From: Candidatus Hydrogenedentes bacterium CG07_land_8_20_14_0_80_42_17
GTDB lineage: Bacteria > UBA8481
DNA length: 26,438 bases
Direction of reading: 5' to 3'
NCBI GenBank assembly: GCA_002780065.1
Contig: PEWQ01000161.1
Span: forward strand, 1 to 26,438
Below are positions 7,247 to 15,803 of the stretch, piece by piece (position 1 is the stretch's first letter; each line of letters starts with the position of its first letter). Both the position numbers and the translations under genes were made by a program. The notes beneath the pieces are model-generated. The model saw nothing but the letters and a program-made list of their open reading frames with translations, had not been told where the DNA came from and searched no databases.

Positions 7247-9712
7247 ATGAGAATGCCATTTACAGACAATTGCAAAAAAGCTTTAGATCAAGCCGCGTTA
7301 GCGGCTCGCCATTTCGGTCATGAATTTATTGGCACGGAACATATACTTGTCGGCATTTTAAAATTGGGTAAATGCCGCGCTAATGAAGCTTTAAAAAATG
7401 TAGGAGTAGATTCTGAAGATTTACTTAATGAGATAGAGGCAAATATTTCTCATGAAGGCGGAGTTGCTAATAAAGGAAATCTCCCGTTCACTCCGAGAGC
7501 AATCAGAGTAGTTACTCTGTCAGAATCCGCTGCTATGGAAGAAGGTGCAGAATATATTGGAGCGGAACATTTGCTGGTTGCTTTGCTGATGGAAGGGCAA
7601 GGTGTTGCCGCTCAAATACTTCTTTCGCATGGAGTTTTCGACGAAGAGTTGAAAGATAATATATCGCAAATTCCAAAAGATTCCGAAGCGAATCCTCCTC
7701 AAAAAAATCCGTTTATAAATATTAAGCCGCTGCCGCATTTTTCGAGTTCTGCTTCAACGCAGACTCAGAAGCGTAAATCCAAGACGCCTGCGGCAGATTC
7801 ATTCAGCCGCGATTTGACGGCTCTTGCGCATGAAGGAAAACTTGATCCTGTCATTGGCAGGAAAAATGAGATTGAACGCGTCATTCAAATTCTTTCCCGC
7901 CGAACAAAGAACAATCCTGTTTTGATAGGGGATCCCGGAGTTGGAAAGACTGCTGTGGTTGAGGGATTAGCTCAGAAAATAATTTCCGGCGATGTGCCCG
8001 ATACATTGAAGGATAAAAGGATACTCACACTGGATCTTGGCGCAATCGTTGCGGGCACGAAGTATCGAGGCGAATTCGAGGACAGACTTAAACGCATACT
8101 GAAAGAGATAACTACGGTAGGAAATATAATTCTATTTATCGATGAGGTTCATCTTCTTGTCGGAGCGGGCAGTGCGGAGGGCTCGATGGATGCCGCAAAT
8201 ATCTTGAAGCCTCCGTTGTCCAGAGGTGAATTGCAATGCATCGGAGCGACGACTCTGGACGAATATAGAAAGTATGTCGAATCCGACGCGGCGCTTGAAC
8301 GGAGATTCCAGATGATTGCGGTCGATGAGCCGACTGCTGAAGAGACCATAGAAATATTGAAGGGCTTGAAGGAGCGATACGCTGAACATCACGGTGTTGT
8401 TTATTCAGATGAAGCTCTCGTGACATGCGCGCATTCTGCGGCTCGTTACGTTTCGGATAGATTTCTTCCTGACAAGGCGATTGACCTCATGGATGAAGCG
8501 GGCTCAGTAAAAAAACTTTGTGCAGCGGCTGTGCTCGATCCTGTAATCGTAGAGCTCAGAAAGAAGATTGAAGATATTGCTTTGAAAAAGAATGAGGCTT
8601 TAAAACGAGAAGCTTATGAAGAGTGCGCCGAATTGAAGGTCGAAGAAGATAGATTAGCTGATGAATTGATGAAACGCATCGAGTCAAATAAAGGCAAGGA
8701 CAAACCTGTTGTAGATTCCATTGATGTTTTCGAAGTTATTTCCCGCTGGACAGGGATAGCCTTGACTAGACTTAAAGAAGATGAAGTGATACGTCTCTTG
8801 AGAATGGAAGATGAAATCGGAAAAAGATTTGTCGGGCAAAAGGAAGCCGTCAATTCCATTGCAAATGCGATAAGAAGAAGCAGAACAGGAATGAAAGACC
8901 CGAGGCGCCCGACAGGTTCGTTTTTGTTTTTGGGTCCTACAGGAGTCGGGAAGACCGAATTGGCGAGAGCTCTATCCGTATTTCTTTTTGACAATGAAGA
9001 TGCGCTCATACGGATTGACATGAGTGAGTTCATGGAGCGGCATTCCATATCGAGACTGATCGGTTCGCCTCCGGGATATGTCGGCTATGAAGAAGGCGGA
9101 TTGCTGACCGAAAAGGTGCGCAGGAAGCCGTATTCGGTAGTGCTCTTCGATGAGATCGAGAAGGCTCATCCTGAGGTATTTAATATGCTTCTGCAGATTC
9201 TCGATGACGGCAGACTTTCGGATTCGCTTGGACACACGGTGGATTTCAGAAATACCGTGATAATTTTAACTTCGAATCTCGGAGCAAGAGAGATTGTAAA
9301 AGGACAGAGTGTCGGGTTTTCTGCCGGAGAAGTTAACGATGATTATGAACGGATGAAGAATAAAGTCATGGATGAAATGAAACAGTACTTTACTCCGGAG
9401 TTTTTGAATAGGCTCGATGACATAATTGTATTTCGTTCGCTTACAAGAATTGAAATTGAAAAAATAGCTCAACTTATGATCAATGATCTTATCGAAAGAT
9501 TGAATCGGGACAGCGAAATAAAGATAGAAGTCGATGAGAGCGCAATAAAGTTTGTTGTCGATGAAGGCTTTGACCCTTCGATGGGAGCCAGACCATTGCG
9601 CAGAGCAATTCAAAAGCGCATTGAAGACGGACTAGCAAATGTTATTCTGAACAGAGGGAAAATTTCTACGATAAAAGTTCTTTCCGACGGAAAAGAGATT
9701 ATTTTCGAGTAA
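7247..9712 (+). CDS. clpC: ClpC-type AAA+ unfoldase subunit of Clp protease
   Basis: An 821-residue Hsp100 ATPase that forms hexamers, unfolds substrate proteins and feeds them to the ClpP peptidase. The double Clp_N repeat spans about residues 1-145. The first AAA+ module has Walker A GDPGVGKT (228-235) and Walker B ILFIDEVH (about 295-302). A UVR/M-type segment (about 434-472, [20 protein letters not shown] onward) separates ClpC from ClpA and ClpB. The second AAA+ module has Walker A GPTGVGKT (563-570). SVGFSAGE near residue 688 is the ClpP-binding VGF loop, and [11 protein letters not shown] is the sensor-2 arginine region. All catalytic motifs are intact. No clpP, ctsR or mcsAB gene lies nearby. 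The start could also be the ATG two codons downstream. Confidence 0.97.
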   Translation: MRMPFTDNCKKALDQAALAARHFGHEFIGTEHILVGILKLGKCRANEALKNVGVDSEDLLNEIEANISHEGGVANKGNLPFTPRAIRVVTLSESAAMEEGAEYIGAEHLLVALLMEGQGVAAQILLSHGVFDEELKDNISQIPKDSEANPPQKNPFINIKPLPHFSSSASTQTQKRKSKTPAADSFSRDLTALAHEGKLDPVIGRKNEIERVIQILSRRTKNNPVLIGDPGVGKTAVVEGLAQKIISGDVPDTLKDKRILTLDLGAIVAGTKYRGEFEDRLKRILKEITTVGNIILFIDEVHLLVGAGSAEGSMDAANILKPPLSRGELQCIGATTLDEYRKYVESDAALERRFQMIAVDEPTAEETIEILKGLKERYAEHHGVVYSDEALVTCAHSAARYVSDRFLPDKAIDLMDEAGSVKKLCAAAVLDPVIVELRKKIEDIALKKNEALKREAYEECAELKVEEDRLADELMKRIESNKGKDKPVVDSIDVFEVISRWTGIALTRLKEDEVIRLLRMEDEIGKRFVGQKEAVNSIANAIRRSRTGMKDPRRPTGSFLFLGPTGVGKTELARALSVFLFDNEDALIRIDMSEFMERHSISRLIGSPPGYVGYEEGGLLTEKVRRKPYSVVLFDEIEKAHPEVFNMLLQILDDGRLSDSLGHTVDFRNTVIILTSNLGAREIVKGQSVGFSAGEVNDDYERMKNKVMDEMKQYFTPEFLNRLDDIIVFRSLTRIEIEKIAQLMINDLIERLNRDSEIKIEVDESAIKFVVDEGFDPSMGARPLRRAIQKRIEDGLANVILNRGKISTIKVLSDGKEIIFE

Positions 9713-9803
9713 ACGGAATACTGTGATCTAATAACTCCAGTAATAACTCAAGATTAAAATAGATAGTGACGATAAGAATTTCGAAAAAAGGTTAAATTGA
9801 AGC

Positions 9804-9832
9804 TTGACGTATAGAATTGAAACTGTTAGAAA
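9804..9832 (+). promoter_or_regulatory. candidate smc promoter
   Basis: In the 168-base gap after clpC, TTGACG (9804-9809) is followed after 17 bases by TAGAAA (9827-9832), a moderate promoter match. A 9-base inverted pair, GTGACGATA (9766-9774) and TATCGTCAC (9861-9869), brackets it and could be regulatory or coincidental. I saw no clear intrinsic terminator for clpC in this gap. Confidence 0.35.
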
Positions 9833-9880
9833 TAACTTTCAATGCAGTAAAGACTATAGCTATCGTCACAGGAGTCGAAC

Positions 9881-12800
9881 GTGGTACTTAAGAAAATAGA
9901 AATATGCGGTTTCAAATCTTTTCCTGACAAAACAATTCTTGATTTTCCGGATGGAATTACCGGAATTGTAGGTTCAAATGGTTGCGGGAAATCCAATGTA
10001 AGTGATGCAATACGATGGGTGCTTGGAGAGCAGTCAGCAAAATCTTTGCGCGGCGAAAAGATGGAAGACCTGATTTTTGCCGGCACATCAAACAGAAAAC
10101 CGATGGGATTTGCTGAAGTAATTTTAACTTTTGACAATACAAAAAAACTTTTTCCTTTGGAATACACTGAAGTTTCAATCGGCAGAAGATTATTCAGAGA
10201 CGGCCAATCCTGCTATCTTCTGAACAAACAGGAATGCAGACTTCGCGATATTTACGATCTGCTGATGGACTCGGGAATCGGCCGCCGAGCTCATGCAATT
10301 ATCGAGCAGGGCGCAATTGAAGAGATAATTATGGCAAAGCCTGAGGAGCGGCGGCAGTTGATAGAAGAAGCCGCCGGCATTGCAAAATATCGTTCACGCC
10401 GCGCCGAGGCATTGCGGAGGCTCGAAAGCACTCGCGAAGGACTCCAGCGTGTCGACGATTTAATTTCAGAGATGGACAGGCAGGAGCAGTCTTTAAAACG
10501 TCAGTCGAAGAAAGCTGAACGATATCGTGAGATTGAGATAGACCTTAAGAATTTTGATATTGCTTTAGCGAGTTTAAAAATTAAGGAGATCGACGAAAAG
10601 ATAAGCGAGATGTCGGAGACAAGGCGCAAGCTGACTGACCGTCTGACCGAGCTTGAAGTCGAATCGAGCAGAACTGCTTTAGAAATCGAAGAATTAAAAA
10701 CAAAATTAGAATTGGAGCGTAATGCAGTCAGAGACAGCGGTAGAAAGCTTTCCGAATCGGAAAAGACGTATTCCGCCGCAGAGTCAAAATTGGTCGAATT
10801 GAAGGCCAGACAGACTGATGACGAGGATGCAATTAATAGGCTCAATAACGAATTGGAATCGCTCAACTCAAGAATCTCGGAGTCGGAAGCTTTGAAACAG
10901 TCTGCTATTTCAGAGATTTCCGGATATGACGAACGGCTTCATTCTCTAGCGACGAATCTCAGCGAGACTGAATTGGTTTCTAACGGATGCAAAGAAGAGA
11001 TTACAGCGGCGAATGCGAATTTCAGTTCATGCAGTGAAGAGCTCAGACATTATAGCGAAAAGGCTGTAAAGTTCGAATCCGAGCTAATTTATTCTACGAA
11101 GAAGGCAGAGGAGCTAGAAAAAGAAATTGTTAAATTATCGGCAGAATCCGAACGGATGATTGCAGAACAGAACGATATTCTTTATAACATTGCCGAATGG
11201 AACCGTGAAAAGAATGAACTCGGTTCAGCGCGCTCACAGATGATGTTTGAACGCGCTAATGTTGAAAATAAAATTTCAGAAATAAAAAACGAATTAGAGC
11301 GTTCAGCTCTCGAACATTCATCACTTGGCCGAAAACTTGAGAACTTATCTACACGTCTTGAAAATGCGCGTTCGAGTACTGAGATGACAGCAGAGGAGCT
11401 TTCAAAGGCGTCTCAATCGACTGGAATCGAGCTCAAAGCTATAGCTGATTTAAAATTAACTCTACCCGAATACTCAGTGCCTGTTCTTGCGGCTCTGAAT
11501 GAAATAAGAAACGGAGTATTAGCTGAAGAGGCTTCGGTCGAATCTTCTAAAGTCGTTGCTGAGAAACTTCGCGGCCGCGCAGTATTAGGTTTGCAGAGAG
11601 AAATCATAGAAGAGTGGCGAGCCAAAGAAGGATTGACTCCATTATATTCACTTCTTTTGCCTACTGCTCCGCCTGCTTTGAAAACCGCTCTTTCGGGCTG
11701 GTACCTTGCGTTGACGGCAGAAGATGCTTTGAAGATTTTACCTTTGCTCGATGAAAGAGAACGGATTGTAACGATAAACGGAGATATTTATTATTCCTTT
11801 GGAGCGGTAAAGATTCAGAGGGAAGAAGAACTCGATGCGACTGCTGTTTCAATGAATATGCTCGAGGAAGAATCAAATCTTATCCGAGAAAAATTATTGT
11901 CGATAGAATCAGAGATCGAAAAGAATAGGGCAGAACTTTTGTCGCTCGAAGAGAAACTGAAGTTTATCTCAGGTGAAATAAATTCTAACGACACTCGAAC
12001 AATAGAATTATCGACTCGAATCGAAGCTGAAAATAACCGTCTTTCCAGATTAGACATTTCAAAGCTCGAAGAAGACTCAATGAAAATTAAAGAGGATCTC
12101 GATATCACAAATAAAGTTCGAGAAAATCTTAAGACAGAGCTAATTTCGGTTCAAAACTTTTCAAAAGCATTTGAGGTTCGAGTTGAAGAGGCTCGCACTG
12201 CAATGAAAGAATTGGAACAAAAAGGCGAGGAAGTGCGGGAAAGAATTTCCTCTTTGAAGCGAGAAATTGCGACAATGGAAGAGCGCAGATTATCTCGTAT
12301 AAGGGAATCAGAACGATTTACGCAATGGATCGAAGAGTCTCGATCTGCAATGACAAGATACAGCGAGATGCGAGATGAAATTGTTTCCCGAAGAGAAGAG
12401 AGAGTTTCAGTAATTGAGCAATTGAATTTGGAAACAGGATCGCTAGCGGCTGAACTAGAAACTCGTAAGAATGAATTTGTCCGCTTAGAGGCTTCATCAA
12501 AGGAATTAGATTCAGAATTGAATGAAAGAGAGTCTAAATTTAATTCAATAAACCGAGAACGAGAAGATAGAAGAAACGAACTTCACGGACAGGATGTTCT
12601 GGAAGTTCAGCTTTCCAGTGAAAAGGGCGTGATACTTGGAAGGGTTTCGGAAAAATACGGCGAGTGCGATTTGGATGCAGTCGCGATTCCGGAGAGCAAT
12701 AGCGCGGAGAGCAATGGCGCGGAGAGCAATGGCTCTCAAATGGATATCGATGCGATAAGCGCTCGAATTGAAGAATTGAAAGAGATGATGAAGCGGCTAG

Positions 12801-13435
12801 GTGGAATTAACTTTGCCGCGGCGGAAGAACTGGGTGAAGTAACAAATAGATTAGAATTTTATCGGACTCAAAGAGAGGATCTTAGCCGCGCGGAATCCGG
12901 GCTTACCGAAGTTGTGCGGGATATTGACAAACAGACGAAAACACTTTTTATCGAGACCTTCAATGCTGTGAATTCAAATTTCAATTTACTTTTCAACAGA
13001 CTCTTCGGCTCTACGAGCGATACACAAGGCTCTGCTGAACTTGTGCTTCTCGATCCGGACAATCCGTTAGAATCGGGAATAGATATATTAGCAATGCCGC
13101 CAGGAAAGAAATTGCAGACGATTTCGCTTCTGTCCGGCGGAGAAAAGGCTTTGACAGCGGTATCGCTTTTGTTTTCGATATTCCTTGTTCGGCCGAGTCC
13201 TTTTGCCGTGCTTGATGAACTTGACGCTTCGATGGATGAGGCGAACGTCGGAAAATATGTTCAGCTCTTGAAAGAATTTTCTCTGAGATCGCAGTTTATA
13301 ATTATTACTCACAACAAGCGAACAATGGAGGCGGCGAATACATTATACGGCGTAACGCAGACTGAAAAGGGCATTTCAAGACTTATTGGTGTGAGAATGG
13401 ATGAGTATGAAGCGCTTCCGGAGGCGGCAGGCTAA
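9881..13435 (+). CDS. smc: chromosome segregation/condensation ATPase SMC
   Basis: This 1184-residue protein is full length for bacterial SMC, which with ScpA and ScpB loops and compacts DNA around the origin. The N-terminal head has Walker A GSNGCGKS (about 32-39) and the RWVLGEQSAKSLRG segment. Long coiled-coil arms flank a hinge at about 525-645 (from PEYSVPVLAALNEI to INGDIYYSFGAVKI). The hinge looks divergent: I do not see the usual glycine-rich interface motif. The C-terminal head has the ABC signature LSGGEKALTA (about 1084) and Walker B FAVLDELDAS (about 1108), ending in ITHNKRTMEAA. Three ESN-type pentapeptides interrupt the second arm near residue 938. Translation starts at GTG 9881 with GGAG 6 bases upstream. 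scpA and scpB are not in the window. Confidence 0.96.
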   Translation: MVLKKIEICGFKSFPDKTILDFPDGITGIVGSNGCGKSNVSDAIRWVLGEQSAKSLRGEKMEDLIFAGTSNRKPMGFAEVILTFDNTKKLFPLEYTEVSIGRRLFRDGQSCYLLNKQECRLRDIYDLLMDSGIGRRAHAIIEQGAIEEIIMAKPEERRQLIEEAAGIAKYRSRRAEALRRLESTREGLQRVDDLISEMDRQEQSLKRQSKKAERYREIEIDLKNFDIALASLKIKEIDEKISEMSETRRKLTDRLTELEVESSRTALEIEELKTKLELERNAVRDSGRKLSESEKTYSAAESKLVELKARQTDDEDAINRLNNELESLNSRISESEALKQSAISEISGYDERLHSLATNLSETELVSNGCKEEITAANANFSSCSEELRHYSEKAVKFESELIYSTKKAEELEKEIVKLSAESERMIAEQNDILYNIAEWNREKNELGSARSQMMFERANVENKISEIKNELERSALEHSSLGRKLENLSTRLENARSSTEMTAEELSKASQSTGIELKAIADLKLTLPEYSVPVLAALNEIRNGVLAEEASVESSKVVAEKLRGRAVLGLQREIIEEWRAKEGLTPLYSLLLPTAPPALKTALSGWYLALTAEDALKILPLLDERERIVTINGDIYYSFGAVKIQREEELDATAVSMNMLEEESNLIREKLLSIESEIEKNRAELLSLEEKLKFISGEINSNDTRTIELSTRIEAENNRLSRLDISKLEEDSMKIKEDLDITNKVRENLKTELISVQNFSKAFEVRVEEARTAMKELEQKGEEVRERISSLKREIATMEERRLSRIRESERFTQWIEESRSAMTRYSEMRDEIVSRREERVSVIEQLNLETGSLAAELETRKNEFVRLEASSKELDSELNERESKFNSINREREDRRNELHGQDVLEVQLSSEKGVILGRVSEKYGECDLDAVAIPESNSAESNGAESNGSQMDIDAISARIEELKEMMKRLGGINFAAAEELGEVTNRLEFYRTQREDLSRAESGLTEVVRDIDKQTKTLFIETFNAVNSNFNLLFNRLFGSTSDTQGSAELVLLDPDNPLESGIDILAMPPGKKLQTISLLSGGEKALTAVSLLFSIFLVRPSPFAVLDELDASMDEANVGKYVQLLKEFSLRSQFIIITHNKRTMEAANTLYGVTQTEKGISRLIGVRMDEYEALPEAAG
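12691..12735 (+). repeat. 15-bp tandem repeat x3 inside smc
   Basis: GGAGAGCAATAGCGC, GGAGAGCAATGGCGC and GGAGAGCAATGGCTC follow head to tail and encode ESNSA-ESNGA-ESNGS, about residues 938-952. The unit length is a multiple of three, so copy-number change keeps the frame. It lies in the short polar linker just before the conserved LGGINFAAAEELGEV region near the C-terminal head. Confidence 0.9.
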
Positions 13436-13502
13436 GGGATAATCAGTTTGACTTGATATTGAAATAAGTTCAGCTATGGCGAGGCAGAACAAAAGGTGAA
13501 GT

Positions 13503-14324
13503 ATGGATACCAAAAGTAAATCGCTACATAATCGTGACAGAAGATCAAAGATAGAGCAGGAAGAAGAGCCAAAGAAGAAGAAGAAGCCCCCAAAAAAGCG
13601 CTGGCTTATCATATTATCCTTTTTTTTAGGTTTTGTGATTCTTGTCTTCTCTGTTGCTGTTATGGGAGCATATTACGGAGCAGTATCTGTTCCTCCTCCG
13701 GTTGCATCTGATTACGATGAAGATGAAGACACTACTCCTATTGAAGTTTTATATCAGCGCCAGGCGCGGCTTCTGGATATTGCCCGAGAGAAATTTTTGC
13801 ATATGAGCGGAGATTTGAAAGACGTAATTAATTTGGATGTGGGTATGAATTATCCCGGCAGAGCAACAGAATCTTTTGGAACTTCTTATGTTGATCCTGA
13901 ATTGAAATTGGAGATAAGCAGACCGTTTGAACTTAAACCTGAGAGTGATAGATTCATTGACACATCGCTCTCTGCGGTTTCAGAGAACCTTGAGCGGCTT
14001 GGCGGACTTGGCGGAAACGAATCATTGGCAAGACAGAAGACAGTTCCGCGAGCTCCATCCGAGACAGAACCGGAAATACCTTTGAATTCAACTCAGGATA
14101 TCAGGGAATTATCTGCAGAAGACAAAGCAGAGATTTTCGCGTCTACTCACTCGACAATACCTACTCCGATAGGCTATACTGAAATTAGAATGGAAAGACG
14201 AAGAGATATGCCGGAACATGTCGAAGCGAACAAAGCTATGCCGGATTTCATTCGCGGCGGCAACGAAGCACCAATTGAATCAAATCCGAAAGACGAATCA
14301 TATACTCGAGGTAATGTTAATTGA
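13503..14324 (+). CDS. unknown single-pass membrane protein with basic N-terminus
   Basis: I do not recognise this 273-residue protein. The first 38 residues are strongly charged, ending in a lysine cluster (PKKKKKPPKKR). One hydrophobic helix follows (about 39-60, WLIILSFFLGFVILVFSVAV), so the N-terminus should be cytoplasmic and residues 61-273 periplasmic. The outer part is polar and proline/glutamate-rich, looks mostly unstructured, and contains VLYQRQARLLDIAREKFLHM as its one clear amphipathic helix. No catalytic motif is visible. AGGTGA lies just before the ATG. It is the first gene after smc and directly precedes the polysaccharide-export genes, so it may be an accessory of that machinery or of the smc locus. 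Both ideas rest on position alone. Confidence 0.75.
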   Translation: MDTKSKSLHNRDRRSKIEQEEEPKKKKKPPKKRWLIILSFFLGFVILVFSVAVMGAYYGAVSVPPPVASDYDEDEDTTPIEVLYQRQARLLDIAREKFLHMSGDLKDVINLDVGMNYPGRATESFGTSYVDPELKLEISRPFELKPESDRFIDTSLSAVSENLERLGGLGGNESLARQKTVPRAPSETEPEIPLNSTQDIRELSAEDKAEIFASTHSTIPTPIGYTEIRMERRRDMPEHVEANKAMPDFIRGGNEAPIESNPKDESYTRGNVN

Positions 14325-14439
14325 GAAGCAACAAATTGGCGTCTGCAAAGAAATTTCTTTTGTTAGGAATAAAATTTGCCGATGCTCTGAAATGGATTAG
14401 GTGTCAAACAAGATGGCAGAAAACTTATGAAAGGTGGAG

Positions 14440-15771
14440 ATGACAGTGACGACGAAGAATAAAGATTATTTTTTTGGTCGAAGCGTCGGTTGGATTTTTA
14501 TTTTTATTGTTGGATTAGTTGCTATCGGCGGCAGCGGAGTCACTCCAACACTTGCTGAAGAGATAGCGTTACCCGGCGCGAGCTATAATGTTTCATCCTC
14601 TTCTGTTGTACCCGGCACGGTCTGGGGCAGAGAAGGGGAGGAAGAGGTTTATAGAATAGGCGCCAGTGATGTTCTAGACATCTCTGTTTGGCAGAGCCCG
14701 GATCTCAACAAAACTGTAACTGTAAGATTCGACGGCCGAATTGCGTTTCCTCTGGCCGGTGAAATTATGGCAGCAGGTTTGACGCCTGCTGAATTATCTG
14801 CGGAGATTAGCGAGAGGCTGAGAGAGTTTATTCGAAATCCTCAAATTACTGTTTCGGTAAAAGAATTTCATTCAAGGCAAGTTGTTGTTCTGGGAAAAGT
14901 GGGGAAACCGGGAATTTATCCGATTCAAGGTCCCATGAAGTTGCTTGAACTGCTGACTGCGGCAGGATTGAATCTTGCCGATATCGACATGAAAAATGTA
15001 ACGGTCATGCGATCAAGCGGAGATGTGCTGAAGATTGACCTTGAAGCTTTGCTTTACCGTTCTGATGTTAGACAGAATATTGATCTGCGTTCAGGAGATA
15101 ATATTTTTATTCCTGAAAAGCCTTCTGTCTCTACTTCCGGGCCTCAGATGAAAGAGATAATGGTTTTAGGCGAGATAGCAAAACCTGGAGCATATACTTT
15201 TCCTTCGGACAAACCGGTCACTGTGAAAGAGATATTGCTTTCGGGCGGCGGCGTCACGGAGCGAGCTTCTTTGAGCACTACTAAGATTGTGCGGGCAAAC
15301 AAATTTCAGGAACCAACTGATCTCAATAAACTTATTTTCAACGGAGACATGTCACAGGATCTTCCGCTATATGCCGGTGATGTTCTTTACATTCCGAAAA
15401 CAAAGTTAATGCGGGTTTATGTGTTAGGAATGGTTCAGAGGAAAGGAATCATTGAAGGTCAGCCGAATACGTTGGATCTTTTGCAGGCGATTTCTCTTTC
15501 TACACCTGAAAAGTTCGGAGCAGTTTTGTCGAACGTGAAAGTGGTTCGAGGCTGGCCGAACAATCCAAAGGTTATGAATGCGAATGTTGAAGCTTTGCTT
15601 TATCGAGGCAGACTTGAAGAGAACATTCCGTTGCAGGATGGAGATGTAATTTACGTGCCGGAATCGTTCTTATCGAATGCAACTGATTTTATAACGAAAT
15701 TGTTAGCACCTTTGTCAGGAACAGTTTCTTTTGTTAATAGTGCTCAGGATGTGCGAGATAATACTCGCTGA
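14440..15771 (+). CDS. polysaccharide export outer-membrane protein, Wza/BexD family
   Basis: A protein of about 443 residues expected to form the outer-membrane export channel for a capsule or exopolysaccharide. A signal peptide (hydrophobic WIFIFIVGLVAIGG, likely cut after TLA) has no lipobox cysteine, unlike Wza itself. The Poly_export domain begins at YRIGASDVLDISVWQSPDL and contains VRFDGRIAFPLAG. Three SLBB-like beta-grasp repeats follow, marked by VVVLGKVGKPGIYPI, IMVLGEIAKPGAYTF and VYVLGMVQRKGIIEG. The C-terminus lacks an obvious Wza-type amphipathic barrel helix. I chose ATG 14440 with AAGG 5-7 bases upstream; an in-frame GTG at 14434 would add two residues. It stands immediately before two Wzc-like co-polymerases, the usual partner order. 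Confidence 0.92.
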   Translation: MTVTTKNKDYFFGRSVGWIFIFIVGLVAIGGSGVTPTLAEEIALPGASYNVSSSSVVPGTVWGREGEEEVYRIGASDVLDISVWQSPDLNKTVTVRFDGRIAFPLAGEIMAAGLTPAELSAEISERLREFIRNPQITVSVKEFHSRQVVVLGKVGKPGIYPIQGPMKLLELLTAAGLNLADIDMKNVTVMRSSGDVLKIDLEALLYRSDVRQNIDLRSGDNIFIPEKPSVSTSGPQMKEIMVLGEIAKPGAYTFPSDKPVTVKEILLSGGGVTERASLSTTKIVRANKFQEPTDLNKLIFNGDMSQDLPLYAGDVLYIPKTKLMRVYVLGMVQRKGIIEGQPNTLDLLQAISLSTPEKFGAVLSNVKVVRGWPNNPKVMNANVEALLYRGRLEENIPLQDGDVIYVPESFLSNATDFITKLLAPLSGTVSFVNSAQDVRDNTR

Positions 15772-15803
15772 GTTAAACTGAATCGGGAGAGAAAGTTTAA
15801 GAA

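Noticed and set aside
8132-8426. Three overlapping antisense frames within clpC
   Set aside because: They shadow conserved AAA+ coding sequence in all frames, with no start signals or recognisable protein.
12545-12739. Antisense frame with repeating MRAIALRAIALR residues
   Set aside because: It is only the reverse reading of the 15-bp tandem repeat and coiled-coil codons inside smc, with no RBS or family match.
13436-13502. Promoter between smc and the membrane-protein gene (TTGACT near 13448)
   Set aside because: No acceptable -10 box lies 16-18 bases downstream; readthrough from smc is as likely.
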